A stretch of DNA of 64,000 nt, taken from positions 21,467,841 through 21,531,840 of the forward strand of contig NC_092575.1 in assembly GCF_037975245.1 (NCBI RefSeq). Reading direction: 5' to 3'. Positions 23,501 to 33,733 of this stretch are shown piece by piece. A model generated the notes under the pieces. It made no database searches, was not told the origin of the DNA, and worked only from the letters and a program-made list of their open reading frames with translations. The translations under genes were made by a program, and so were the position numbers. How positions within the stretch are numbered: the first letter of the stretch is position 1; each line of letters opens with the position of its first letter. The stretch comes from Apostichopus japonicus (lineage: Eukaryota > Echinodermata > Holothuroidea > Aspidochirotida > Stichopodidae).

Positions 23501-26500
23501 TTATCTCCGTACGTGGGAAGCAACTACATTTTGGATTTCACGCTGACCTTGTCGTGTTCGTATTTACACGTTAATAATTTGAAAATTCAGTTTACCAGTG
23601 TCCGAGTACTTTTCACTCGAGTATAGGCTACCTTTGTTTCATTCAATACACAAGAAACATATACTAAACGTCATGTTTACATAAAATTTTTGTTTTGTTT
23701 TTGTGTGTACACGTAAAGAACTTGTCCTGTCCGAGTACCATTAAATTGAACATGAATTCAGTATTAATATATGAGTACAGTGATATACGAGTACTTTGGC
23801 ATCGGAGTAAATAACATCGATTTTTAGTACTACAACTAAGTTGCTGTTTATACGCGTGACATCGGATAATCGTCGGTTTTCCACACTGATATTACATGCA
23901 GTGACGTAATAAGGGAAATCGGGAATTGGAAATTGCATAGCTGGAGGCGAATTTTTAATTTGTTAAATTTATTTATTTATTATTTTTTCTAATACTATAT
24001 TATTTTAGTACACAAACAATACCACGTTTCCCGTTTAGTCGAAAGAGACAGTAAATTAAAGAAATTTGATGTCAAATTCTCACTGACCAGAATCGTGATG
24101 CGTAAAAGCTCATGAACGTACAGGTCACCATGTGACGTCATTGTGCGGCTTTTACCGCGAACACGAAGCAATATCAATGGACTTTTGTATGTATTGTATA
24201 TGTATTTTAGATCCTCCTGCAAGCAGGAATTCGCGTAGAAGCCTCTTTGGCTTATGAAAGCCACAAACTGATCGAACTCAGTTTCTTACATTCATTTTAA
24301 CGTCCATGATTATGAATTATGAATTGTCAATTGTCAATAACTCTGTAACTGGACAACATACATTAATCTTGGAGTGTCTCGAACCGAACTTTTCACGTCC
24401 CTTCTCAAGAAAGTGAACCTTTAAAAGTTTATTTACTTCAGGCTCTTCCAATAAACATGCAGCTACTATGAGAATGGAAATGGTTGTTAGAACTGTTCAC
24501 ACATTTGTTAACTCATTTTGGGTAGCAATTCTGCAATTAAAAGTAAATAATGGTTAAAAAAACTGCCTCAACGTCTGGTCATAATTCATAAGATTAGTTG
24601 TTATTGTAGGCAAGTAGGCCTATACATACTGTGTCGTATGGTATCGAGGTCTTGCCGCAATTGAAATGCCTACCTTGTGAAATATTTCGAAATCTCGGGT
24701 ATCTCTTCATTTGTTGTTGCAATTAACCGTGTTTGCAGTTAGTTTCCAGTCAGTGGATGCAATAGTAACCGAACTCCCACGAAATGAAAGGCTTTGGGTA
24801 TGTCTCGGTCTGGCTGACATAAAGCAAGGCTTTCAGAAAGTCACAACTCCACAAAAGCAGATACACTAGCGAATGGAACACCACGGCAACAAAAGTGCCT
24901 GATAGATTCCATATACTAATTCCAAGAGTTAACCAGAAAGCCAGTGGGCTTATTGTGATTCCTTGCCAATTGAGATTATAATCCCAAGATTTCGTCATTG
25001 TTGATTATATTGATCTGCAAGGTTCTTTCACTGACTGTGGACCAACCTACTAAATATGTTAACTTACCATGTTTACAAGCTATTATTAGCAAAAATCAAC
25101 TCAAGCCCTGCCCCCTAAGTAAAGTGCATAATATCACATTGAATATACATTATCATGTACACGCTATCTACCAATGCCTTCACATAAAGTATGATTCAAT
25201 TCTGAAAATGTTTACATTTGACCCAAGCGGAGTTATAAGCACTTGGAGATTTTCTCGTTTGACCCCGTGACCTCATTATTATTCCTGAGATGAGCACCAC
25301 AATCAATAGGGTTCATCTACTCACTATGGCGCATTATACGTATGACTTCAATCCAACTACTCGTTGTTCAGTTACAGTGTTTAAACTTAAGCACCTCCCC
25401 CTAATAAATTTGCATAATATCAACTTGAACATACGTTACCATTTGACCCAAGCGGAGTTATTAGCATTTGATTTTTTTTACGTTTGACTCTGTGACCTCA
25501 TTAATATTCATGAGATGAGCACCAAAATCAATAGGGTTCTTCTACTCAGTATGACGCATCTATGTACCAAGTATGACTTCAATCCAACTAGCCATTGTTG
25601 AGTTATCGTGTTCTCAAGCCAAGGGCGTCACATACACACGCAATCACCATCGCATAGATTGCGTGAGCCTTCGGGCAAGGAATAAAAAATGCGAAACCTT
25701 TGACCATATCAGTACAATATATACATGCCTTCAATACATATCGTCCGTACGTGTTAGTGTGCATTCACTAACTTAGCTCCGTGCGTAGTGCCGTGTCGTT
25801 GGTTCTGCTAAAGAGAACTTAGTCACAAAGGGCCTATTGTGTAAGCAGTGGCAATCTCCCTTTTGTAACATGATTTTGTTTCCCTGAACCTATGGGTAAC
25901 TTATAGCTGAAGATAACCAATTGAGTATGCATATTAGAATAACAATGAAATTGTGGCTTATGAGTTTAGGCATATATCAAAATATTAGGTGGACTACCAT
26001 TAGAGGGCCTCTGCGTATACTATACTTCCTACACGTGTTTGTGTCAAAGTGCGATGAACATATCTTCGCATGCAGACGGGTGGAAACCCTCTACAAAATT
26101 AATCCAAAGCCTGCTAAGTTTTGGTCGGTTGGTTGACTGGGAAACGAACAGAAGCTTAAATTTCGGTTTTCAGAAGTGTTTTTGAAACCTCCTACTACTA
26201 CACAATTCGTTGGCATTTTGATCATGATAGTATGACATAGTGTCGTATCGGCGTAGTGTTCGTAACTTAGTGCTGAAGTGAATAGTTTGATCGGAAGTGT
26301 TCCTCAACCGACTCCGCACAAGTACGTCATGTCACATGTGGTGACCTGCAGTCACGTGAGCGATTCGGAATTTGGGCGAAAAGAGCAAATTACTTATCCA
26401 AGGGGTTAGGTTTGATCAAGTTTTACCGAGTCCAATAGGAAAACAATACAATATGTCATGTCATCAATTGAAAGGAACAAGTCTAAATATTTAATGTAAC

Positions 26501-28656
26501 ATTAATTTCAACGGATTGGAGCATATGTCGAAAAACCAGCAGCTACGCATTGTGGTCATTTGGAGGGACCTGAGAAGCCGGGTCTCCACATGCAGTTAAT
26601 TGTTGTAAGGATTCAAAATAAATGTTAACGAACCTAATTAAAATGGCTTGTTGCAATGGAGGGGGTGGGGTGGAGAAATGTTATGGGGAGGGAGGGCATT
26701 GCACTAATAAGTGGATTTCATGGCAATTGCCTTAAGGCAGTCAAAAGTGTCCTAAGTTACACTAACCATATATTAGATAGCTTGTTAACTTACAATTTCT
26801 GAACTTTCTTCCATGTTACAGACAGTGTTCTATGACAATGGTGTGTGGTCATTCAAAAGCTTCCATGGTTCCGAGATTAGCAAGAAGTTTGCTTGTTGCG
26901 ATAATGCCTTTGAATTTGTTGAATTCAACTTAACATTGACCAGGCAGAGTGACTTCTATCTCTATAATGTGATCATTCCCTGCTGTATGCTCTGTCTGGT
27001 CAATCTTATGGTCTTCTGGATGCCATCCCAGTCCGGAGAGAAAATGGCCTTCGTGGTATCCAATCTACTGGCCGCCATTTTGTTTCAACAGTTAGTTGGC
27101 TCTATTATGCCGCCTCTAGGAGATGAGGTTCCAGTGCTGAGTAAGTTCTCACGTCTTTGAATCTACAATTTGTTCTACTTAAAGTTTTTCCTTTTCGAGC
27201 AACTGTGACCATTAGACCCATGGGCGCAGATCCTAGTGGGGACAGCGGGACGCGTCCCCACCAACTTTATCAGTGGTGGGGACATAATATACTTTGTCCC
27301 CACCAATTTGTCTTGACCAAACGCTGCATTTCAAATTCCCCTGTATTGAACTTTGGTGCAGTTTGACCCAGCATTGTACAAATGACATGCAGCATTTTAT
27401 TTATATTTATCCGCAGAACGGACGGAAATAACATTTGCGGCATTCTATAATTGTTTTCGGGAAGAGGACCCCAGACCCATCGTATACAAAAGTCTACTTG
27501 GATTATTTGTCCCCTGATTTTTTATTCCTGCAGACGCCCATATATTTCCCCAAACTAAATTTCTAAGCCATGAAATCTAAAATTTAAGGAGGTTTAATTG
27601 GGAGCATCATTGGGTCTGGGAAGTGTTATTTCCGGCGATCTGGGAAGTACAGAACAGACACGCGTCCCCACCGTTATCCAAGACCGATCTGCGTCCATGA
27701 TTAGACCCTAGTACATATAGCTCCCGTGACCAAATATTTCTACACACTTTCAACAGTGAATGATAGGTTGTAAACTTAGACACGCTAAGCAACCACATTC
27801 TAGTCGGGGGGAGGGGGTGATAGGGGGATGACCCCACACCTCCCTACATTGATTGGGAGTTGTTTCGGCAACCACCAAATGACCAGGTGGACCTCTCCCA
27901 AATCCGGGATCCTCTCCTGTGTTAAAACGTCTAAACATGGAGGTAACCTCCATGGTCTAAAGGAAGAATTTGATACACGTGTACATGGAAAGGTTTTGTA
28001 TAGCAGTCATATGATATGCCATCGCTTGCGGAACAGCGAGATAAACAGGGCCACGGTATTTCATTGTAAGTCATTTGAGATGTTCCTTCTCAGGTTGAAC
28101 TAAATCGGAAAGTACGAACAACCTTATTTGGAAATTGATGGAATATGCTGTATTGGCATAATGATTCTAGGTAACTTGAGGCTAATATATACCAAAGATA
28201 TTTGTGTTAACTGGATACTGATATCGTTCCTTTTCATTTGTCATCTCTTCAGGTTTATTTTTCCTGCTGCAAGTCACTTTATCCTGCCTTGTCATCGTGG
28301 GTACGACGTTGGTTCTACGCGTTTACCACTACCACGGTAACAAACCTATACCACCATGGTTATATAAACTCACATTAAAGCTATACTGGGGGGACCAACC
28401 ATATGGAGGCTCGCATCTCAGTTGGGAAGCCACGGAGTCTCTTGACAATAGCGAGGACATGAATATGCAATTGAATCCCTCTCTGAGAGAGGGCGCTATT
28501 GGGAGTGAGACAGCTCGTAAAGACAGACAGACCTCGGCGAAAGTTACAGTGACTTGGAATGAAGTCTCCATTCTTCTGGACAGACTATTGTTCATTATTT
28601 CTGTCATCATTTCTATATCTATTACAATATTTGTATCGGTTGCATACATTGTGTAG
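20401..28656 (+). CDS. nicotinic acetylcholine receptor subunit, alpha type (six exons, signal exon missing)
   Basis: Ligand-gated cation channel subunit of the Cys-loop family, acting in the plasma membrane as part of a pentamer. Exons: 20401-20552, 21282-21326, 21729-21838, 23224-23446, 26822-27140, 28253-28656. All phases agree and the reconstructed fragment is 416 residues (numbered from the first full codon). Visible: loop D Trp62, loop A WFPD..LYEN (93-102), Cys-loop C136 and C150 with 13 residues between, loop B Trp157, vicinal C201-C202, GEK before M2, M1-M3 and a C-terminal M4. The vicinal cysteines make it alpha-type. Exon sizes of 45 and 110 bp match the classical receptor gene layout. 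The M3-M4 loop is short (about 75 residues). Odd features: both loop C aromatic positions are Phe, and the M2 lining is divergent (Ala at 2', Asn at 7', Ser at 20'). The first exon with the signal peptide was not found. Family assignment is near certain; the subtype is unknown. Confidence 0.95.
21282..21326 (+). CDS. nAChR exon of 45 bp: loop D
   Basis: Acceptor TTCTTTTACAG, donor GTATGA, phase 0 to 0. The 15 residues end NGWMKQ and carry the conserved loop D tryptophan. The 45-bp size equals that of the classical third exon of nicotinic receptor genes. Confidence 0.93.
21729..21838 (+). CDS. nAChR exon of 110 bp: loop A
   Basis: Acceptor CCTTCAG, donor GTAAAT, phase 0 to 2. It encodes EWQDDFLSWDPADYG (the family W.P.DYGG-like motif) and WFPDTTLYE with the loop A tyrosine. 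The 110-bp length is the classical fourth exon length. Confidence 0.95.
22200..22435. other. nAChR intron with C-runs
   Basis: Intronic sequence with poly-C runs near 22203-22218 and 22415-22429. The rest of the 1.4-kb intron (21839-23223) is AT-rich with no element boundaries recognised. Confidence 0.5.
23224..23446 (+). CDS. nAChR exon: Cys-loop and loop B
   Basis: Acceptor CTCTTACAAG, donor GTAAGA. One base completes the split Asn codon and the exon ends in phase 0. It encodes GLVSW, then the Cys-loop (two Cys with 13 residues between, containing YFPFDTQ), then FGSWTMDG with the loop B tryptophan. Sequon NSS is at 119-121. Confidence 0.96.
23447..26821. other. nAChR intron of 3.4 kb
   Basis: Contains the direct repeat listed at 25060-25620 and an 82-codon antisense frame (24750-24998) with two hydrophobic stretches. 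Otherwise AT-rich with no exon seen. A cysteine-loop-to-loop-C intron of this size is unremarkable. Confidence 0.5.
25060..25620 (+). repeat. diverged direct repeat, about 225-bp unit
   Basis: Two to three head-to-tail units. ATTTGACCCAAGCGGAGTTA occurs at 25216 and 25441. It is followed each time by TGACCTCATTA, GAGATGAGCACCA, CAATAGGGTTC and GACTTCAATCCAACTA. The first unit is partial. Unclassified tandem repeat within the receptor intron. Confidence 0.8.
26822..27140 (+). CDS. nAChR exon: loop C, M1, M2
   Basis: Acceptor CATGTTACAG. Preferred donor is A|GTAAGT at 27141 (phase 1). It carries the vicinal cysteines (KFACCDNAF), the sequon NLT before M1, M1 with the conserved Pro (IIPCC), the SGEK motif and M2. 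A weaker donor at 27153 in the same phase would add four residues and restore an M2-M3 linker of ordinary length; the strong consensus donor makes the linker three residues short. Which one is used is open. Confidence 0.94.
27219..27699 (+). mobile_element. TIR element with 8-bp duplication inside nAChR intron
   Basis: Begins CATGGGCGCAGATC and ends GATCTGCGTCCATG, flanked by a perfect duplication ATTAGACC (27211-27218 and 27700-27707). The subterminal GGGACGCGTCCCC pairs with CGCGTCCCC at the right. Length 481 bp with no transposase. A close relative at 62836-63346 keeps the hairpin module (about 63280-63321); here about 80 bp containing that module are deleted after GCGATCTGGGAAGT. It lies in the last intron, 78 bp after the donor. 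Confidence 0.88.
28253..28656 (+). CDS. nAChR last exon: M3, cytoplasmic loop, M4, stop
   Basis: Acceptor CATCTCTTCAG. Two bases complete the Ser codon. M3 is followed by YHYHGNKPIPPWLYKL, the usual start of the cytoplasmic loop (PPW). The loop is acidic and polar and M4 (about 27 hydrophobic residues) ends in SVAYIV then TAG at 28654-28656. I found no clear AATAAA close downstream. Confidence 0.95.
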
Positions 28657-31407
28657 TGTTTACGGCAAGGGTGCCGTGTATAATATCAGTTACCATGACA
28701 ACGAATGTCAACGTCTGTGTCCATTTACTGGATATATTTATAAAAGGGACATGTCGGTTCATCAGATCACCCTGTCGAGTCCTGGAATTTGAACACTTCA
28801 CAAATGTCGTCCTCATGTTTAATAACAGAACATTTTACAGAGATGTTTTTTTTCTTCAAGTTGGGTCGCGATGTATTAATTTAATCACCATGGTGCATTC
28901 TCTGTCATCCAGGAAGGCAGTTTTGATGAAGGCCTTAACCATCAAATTATATAAATGACCTCATTTTAATATAATAACCTTGTCTGCATTTTCTGACTCA
29001 TCAGATATTGATGAAAGAAGCAGGCAGATCATGGTATGTTCTGAAAGGTTTAAGGTGTCCATATTTTTTTTCCAGGAAATATGGGGTAATGATATTGCTA
29101 ACCCCCCAACTCCACCCAAACCCCCCCCCCTCCATGTTGACCTATACACACTGCATGCATGTTTAAAGGAAGGTGTGGCATTTGGTGGATCTATGACTGG
29201 TTTGGTCAGGATATGACTAAGAATATGTTCAAGTTTTAAACCATCTATGAAACCAAGTAAAGTTTTTTCGATGCTATAAGTGAGTTTTTAACCTGTTACA
29301 TTTGTGGTTGTAAGCAATCACAGCTGTTTCTAAGAACAGGAGTTTGCATCTAAAGAGATAAATTGAAACTACTTGGGGGCAATTTTAATTTGAAGATATT
29401 TCTGGGGACAGTACATGAAATCCGGGGTCTGTCCCTGGATATCTGGCCGACTAATATTAGTTTCTATCTATGAAATATTTCAATTATCTATATTTTACAT
29501 CTGATTTGAAGCACTTTCATCATAGCAGGTGGTTTTAGGAGAAATCGTAGTCTTTACAATGCTCGTGAATCAATTGTTCTAAAGCAGAATTCATCATTTA
29601 AAAAAAAAAGATTCATCATCACTTGATGTATCATTGGTGCAGAAAATTAGGATTCACATATTGGTAATGAGGTATTAGTTTTAGCAGTACAGTAAAATAT
29701 TGCAATGTTTCAGCAGGGTAGTTTTTTTTTTTCATTTATAATTTTTTTTTTATGAAAGTCTAGAAGAGGAAGTCTGCTTGGTTCAAAACAAAATGAGTAT
29801 TAAGATGAGTTTTGTTTCTCCCTGCTGCAGGATATTGTTGAAAATAAGAAAGAAAATATGGCTCTTTGTCTCAACTCTTGTGACTGAGCTTTGGTGTTGG
29901 TAACATTAATTATTTAATGGCGTATCGGCTAATTAACAGAAAAAAATGGAGCACTTTTGAAGATTTTACACAATTAGTATAATTTCTACTCTTTTTATTT
30001 TATTACTGTGGGAAGCATTTCCTACAGTTTTTTGGGTAACAATATTTAATAACAATATTTAATCTCAGAAATTTTATTGTAGAAAATTGTAGATAAAGAT
30101 CTCTTCATTAAAAGCAGGCAATATTGCTGAATCCCTTTTTAATGTCATGTTCTTTGCTCTTTCTGACTGGGAAAAACCTGAAGAAATCTTTGGTCAGAAT
30201 GGGACTCGAAGCTGTGACCGTTATAGCCAAAATGTTCTTATAGGTAAAGTTGTCAGTGCACTTGATGAGATTTTCCCAAATAAATGATAAATTGCAAAAC
30301 CAAAGAAGCAACAAAATTAAAAAGCTCATGAAAGTAAAGAAACATCATTATATAATAAACATCAGCGAGAAATAAAACAAATTCCCATCACAAAGATTTT
30401 GTAAAAAACATATTGGTTACCATGCAAAGCATTTCTAACATAATCTTCTTTTAAATTTCACTGATAAACTATACTGTATTGAATCAAACAGAAAGACACC
30501 CAATAGGTCTCTCTATGAGATGATAAAACCCTGCATCTAGACAGTGTTAATGTTAATAATTCATAAAAATTTCTGCAAGTATTCAAAAATTAACGTTAGT
30601 AGGGGAAACAATGGCATACTATACTATACTACATGTTTAGTAACATTAACACAAACGAATTGATGAAAGACGAAGGTATTTAGATTCGACGAGACTTAAC
30701 TTCCATGGCAAAGCCAGACAATTAGCTGAACCAATTGCCCAGGATTCGCTACAAATAATTACACTGTTAAAGAAAAGGTTAATTGCCTGTTGTTATGTAT
30801 TATAGTTAATAATTATATGTTTGAAAAGAGCTGTAGATTGGCAATACAGAGCAAGTGATCCCCCATCTTAATAAACATGATTCGGAACTTTTAACTAACT
30901 TGTTACAGTCATTTATACTTGTTATATCCGGGGAAGGACACGACACCTGTAATTAATATGAGTGTCTGGAGGATGAATATTTTTAGGAACAAGAAAAGTT
31001 ATTAATGTTCAGGGCAGCAATGGGACTCAATAAGAGGATCATAGTTTGATCAATTTGAATCTTGACTTGGGCAACATTAGGGAAAGTTTATGCCTGAAAT
31101 AAAATGCAAAGCATGGTTAAAGATCACTAATATTTACTACTTTCATTAACATGTGAATTGGGGCTAATTTAAAACTAACATACACCAAATATACCAATGA
31201 CAATAAAATTAGGTTAATATTATCAAATATCCATTCTTACAAAAGACTTAAAATTGCTTTAATATTTCCAAGAAAAAAATAGTATTTCACTCTTTATTAC
31301 AGAAAGATATGGGCACTACAATGTTAATGCAAATACCGTATACTCTATTTTATACTTCTTTAAGTCCTAGTTGTAATTTTTGGCATTTATAGTCAGACAT
31401 TTATCAT
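28657..31407. other. convergent intergenic region
   Basis: Lies between the + strand receptor stop and the - strand protease stop and should hold both 3' UTRs. It has poly-T and poly-A runs and no clear repeat family. A C-run lies near 29123-29130. Confidence 0.6.
31293..31298 (-). terminator. possible polyadenylation signal of the protease gene
   Basis: AATAAA on the - strand, about 110 bp after the protease stop codon. Position fits a short 3' UTR; no transcript evidence. Confidence 0.4.
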
Positions 31408-31763
31408 CTAAAAATACTTGTGATACCAAACAGACAGAAGCCCAGAGGAAGCCATAATCCAGGTATTAACCGGAAGAACTGCCGATGATGATGCGCTCGT
31501 CGTCACTTTTACCAAGTTAGTCGAGCAACCCAGCCAATCAGTTTCACCCACGGCGGGGTTAAACCAGCTCTTGGGTTTTCCCAGCGGCTTGAAATCTTCT
31601 GAGCGAAACGTGTAGATCATGCCGCCTCTGGTGAAGAAGTAGATGTTGTTATCCGTCCACTGAAAGACTGCCGCTATGTCCTTGGGTGCTCCGACAAAAA
31701 CCTCCTGGGTACTGAAGGGGCCTTGGATTATACCCATCCAGTTGAAAATGTAGACCTCTGATT
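31408..31763 (-). CDS. MMP last exon: blades 3-4 and C-terminal tail
   Basis: Acceptor TCTAACAG, phase 1 in. It ends the hemopexin domain with DWLGCS (partner cysteine at residue 467). The last 38 residues run [15 protein letters not shown], then a moderately hydrophobic stretch, then YHKYF and the stop. A run of small residues before a hydrophobic end is the layout of a GPI-attachment signal (as in MMP17/MMP25); the terminal Lys is not ideal, and a soluble or transmembrane form remains possible. Confidence 0.93.
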
Positions 31764-33702
31764 CTGTTAGATTTAAAATACAAGAAAGTTACAAAGTGAC
31801 ATTAAAGAAGTAAAAAAGAATCACAAAACTTTGCAAAAATTACGGTATAGGCTCCAGTTTGCGTATGCTATAGTGTGTTAGGATAATAGTTTTTGTACCC
31901 GAGGTAGAAAAGAAATCACATATATTCCGCGAATTCGCGGAAAAAGCTCATGCCTGATAAAGCCAGTCATGGCTACAGAGAAAGTATATGTTCTTGGACG
32001 TGAGATTGCTTCAAATGCTAAACAGAGAACCTACGGTATACATCTTGTGGAGGGGTGGCATTTGGACATCAAACAGGGACAAGATGGGATTATTGGCCTG
32101 GCCTACTTATTGCTAGCTGGTGTTTCAACGTACCTCCAAAGAGATAAATGTCTCCATTCTGCCGCATCTCAAACATTCCCACCAAGCTGTTTAGTTTGTA
32201 TGCCACCAAGTCCAACATCTTATTAATGTCCTTGGGAAATGTTTTGTCCAAATCCTGGGACATGCTATAACGCCACACAGATTTCCCCTTTGGAAAAAGA
32301 GAAAAGAAACAGAAATATTGTTTAAAAGTACATTTTTGGGGTTTTTGCTGCACAAGGTTTTGTGAGCTTAGAGAGAAATTGTGGTCAAATTTCTTTTTCA
32401 AGTGATTGTGCATCCGGAACCAGACATTCCATTTTACCCCATGAATACATAATGAATACAATTGATTTGATGTGTAACATTGCTTTACTGTAAGTTCCTG
32501 TAGTTTACCTTGACAAACAGCATCTTTTGGTAGGCGTCTTTGGTCCAGAAAACAGTGTTCTTGAGTTGTGTTCCTGTTTGCAGGTTATTCTGGAGTCCAG
32601 CCCACCTTTGGGAGATCAGCCGGGGAAAACCTTTCTTGATTCCTTTCTCTGTAGCTCGCCAAATATATGAGCCTATGAAGAAAAATTAACCAGTGTCGTT
32701 CTCCAGAATGGTAGGTTTGGACAGAAAATGGAATGAACCTGTCAGGGGAGGGGGCAGGGGAGGTGTGAACCATGCTGTAATGCTACCGTTTGATAAGGTA
32801 AAGTTCATAAGAAGGGGGGGGGGTGTGGGGAGGAGTCATATAAATAAAAAGATTTCATATTAGTAGCAAAACATGGTTACCTTCTCAGCACATTTCAGCT
32901 GAAACACTGGGAATAGAAATTATGAAGGGAGGCAAGAGAAAGGGCTATTAGGTGAGGAAGGGGTAAGGATAGAGTGCAGGGTGGGTTAAGGGAAGAGAAG
33001 TTTTGGAATCTTTCTATACATGTCACTCAGGTATAAAAAATCTACTATTCTGATCATGGAGCTGGAAGAAAGAGAGGCAGGAGTATGTGTGTGGGCCTGT
33101 GGGTGGGGGAGAGAGAGAGGAGGGGAGGGTTAGGGCAATTTCACCTTTCTCCCCACTGAGACAGTTTGACTTTTCTTGACTAACAATTCGTTTCTGCAAG
33201 GAGGAGCAACATACAACAGATAGATGACTTGTAACAATACTGTGTTTCAGTTCCAGAAGGGAGCCCTCACTTTTCAAAGTTTCTTTCTGCAGGTCATAAA
33301 CTGTCATTATGGGAAAGGCAGCTTACAATCTATGCAATGAATACACAGAGTTGGTCCATTTAAAGTTTCAGGCCTCATTGGTGATCTTAAAGACTCCAAT
33401 TGCAGAGATGGTCTGTCCCACCCCCATGTGATTGTGCTTTTGATGTGTATACCTTTCAGTTCAGTGCCTTGAGAGGGGGGGGGGGGGAGGTGGGCAGCAA
33501 TTTTAGTACCATTTTGGCAAATAATGACTGATGCAAGACAATATCTCATCTACAATATACTATATGGAAGGATACAATAAAAAATAATTGAGGAAAAACA
33601 GTACTGAGTTGTATGGAATGCCAAAAGGACCATTGTCATGCACTTTTACATTTTGATGGAGCAATTTTATAAGTATCATTGTAATATATAATATTATATA
33701 AA

Positions 33703-33733
<31 letters not shown>

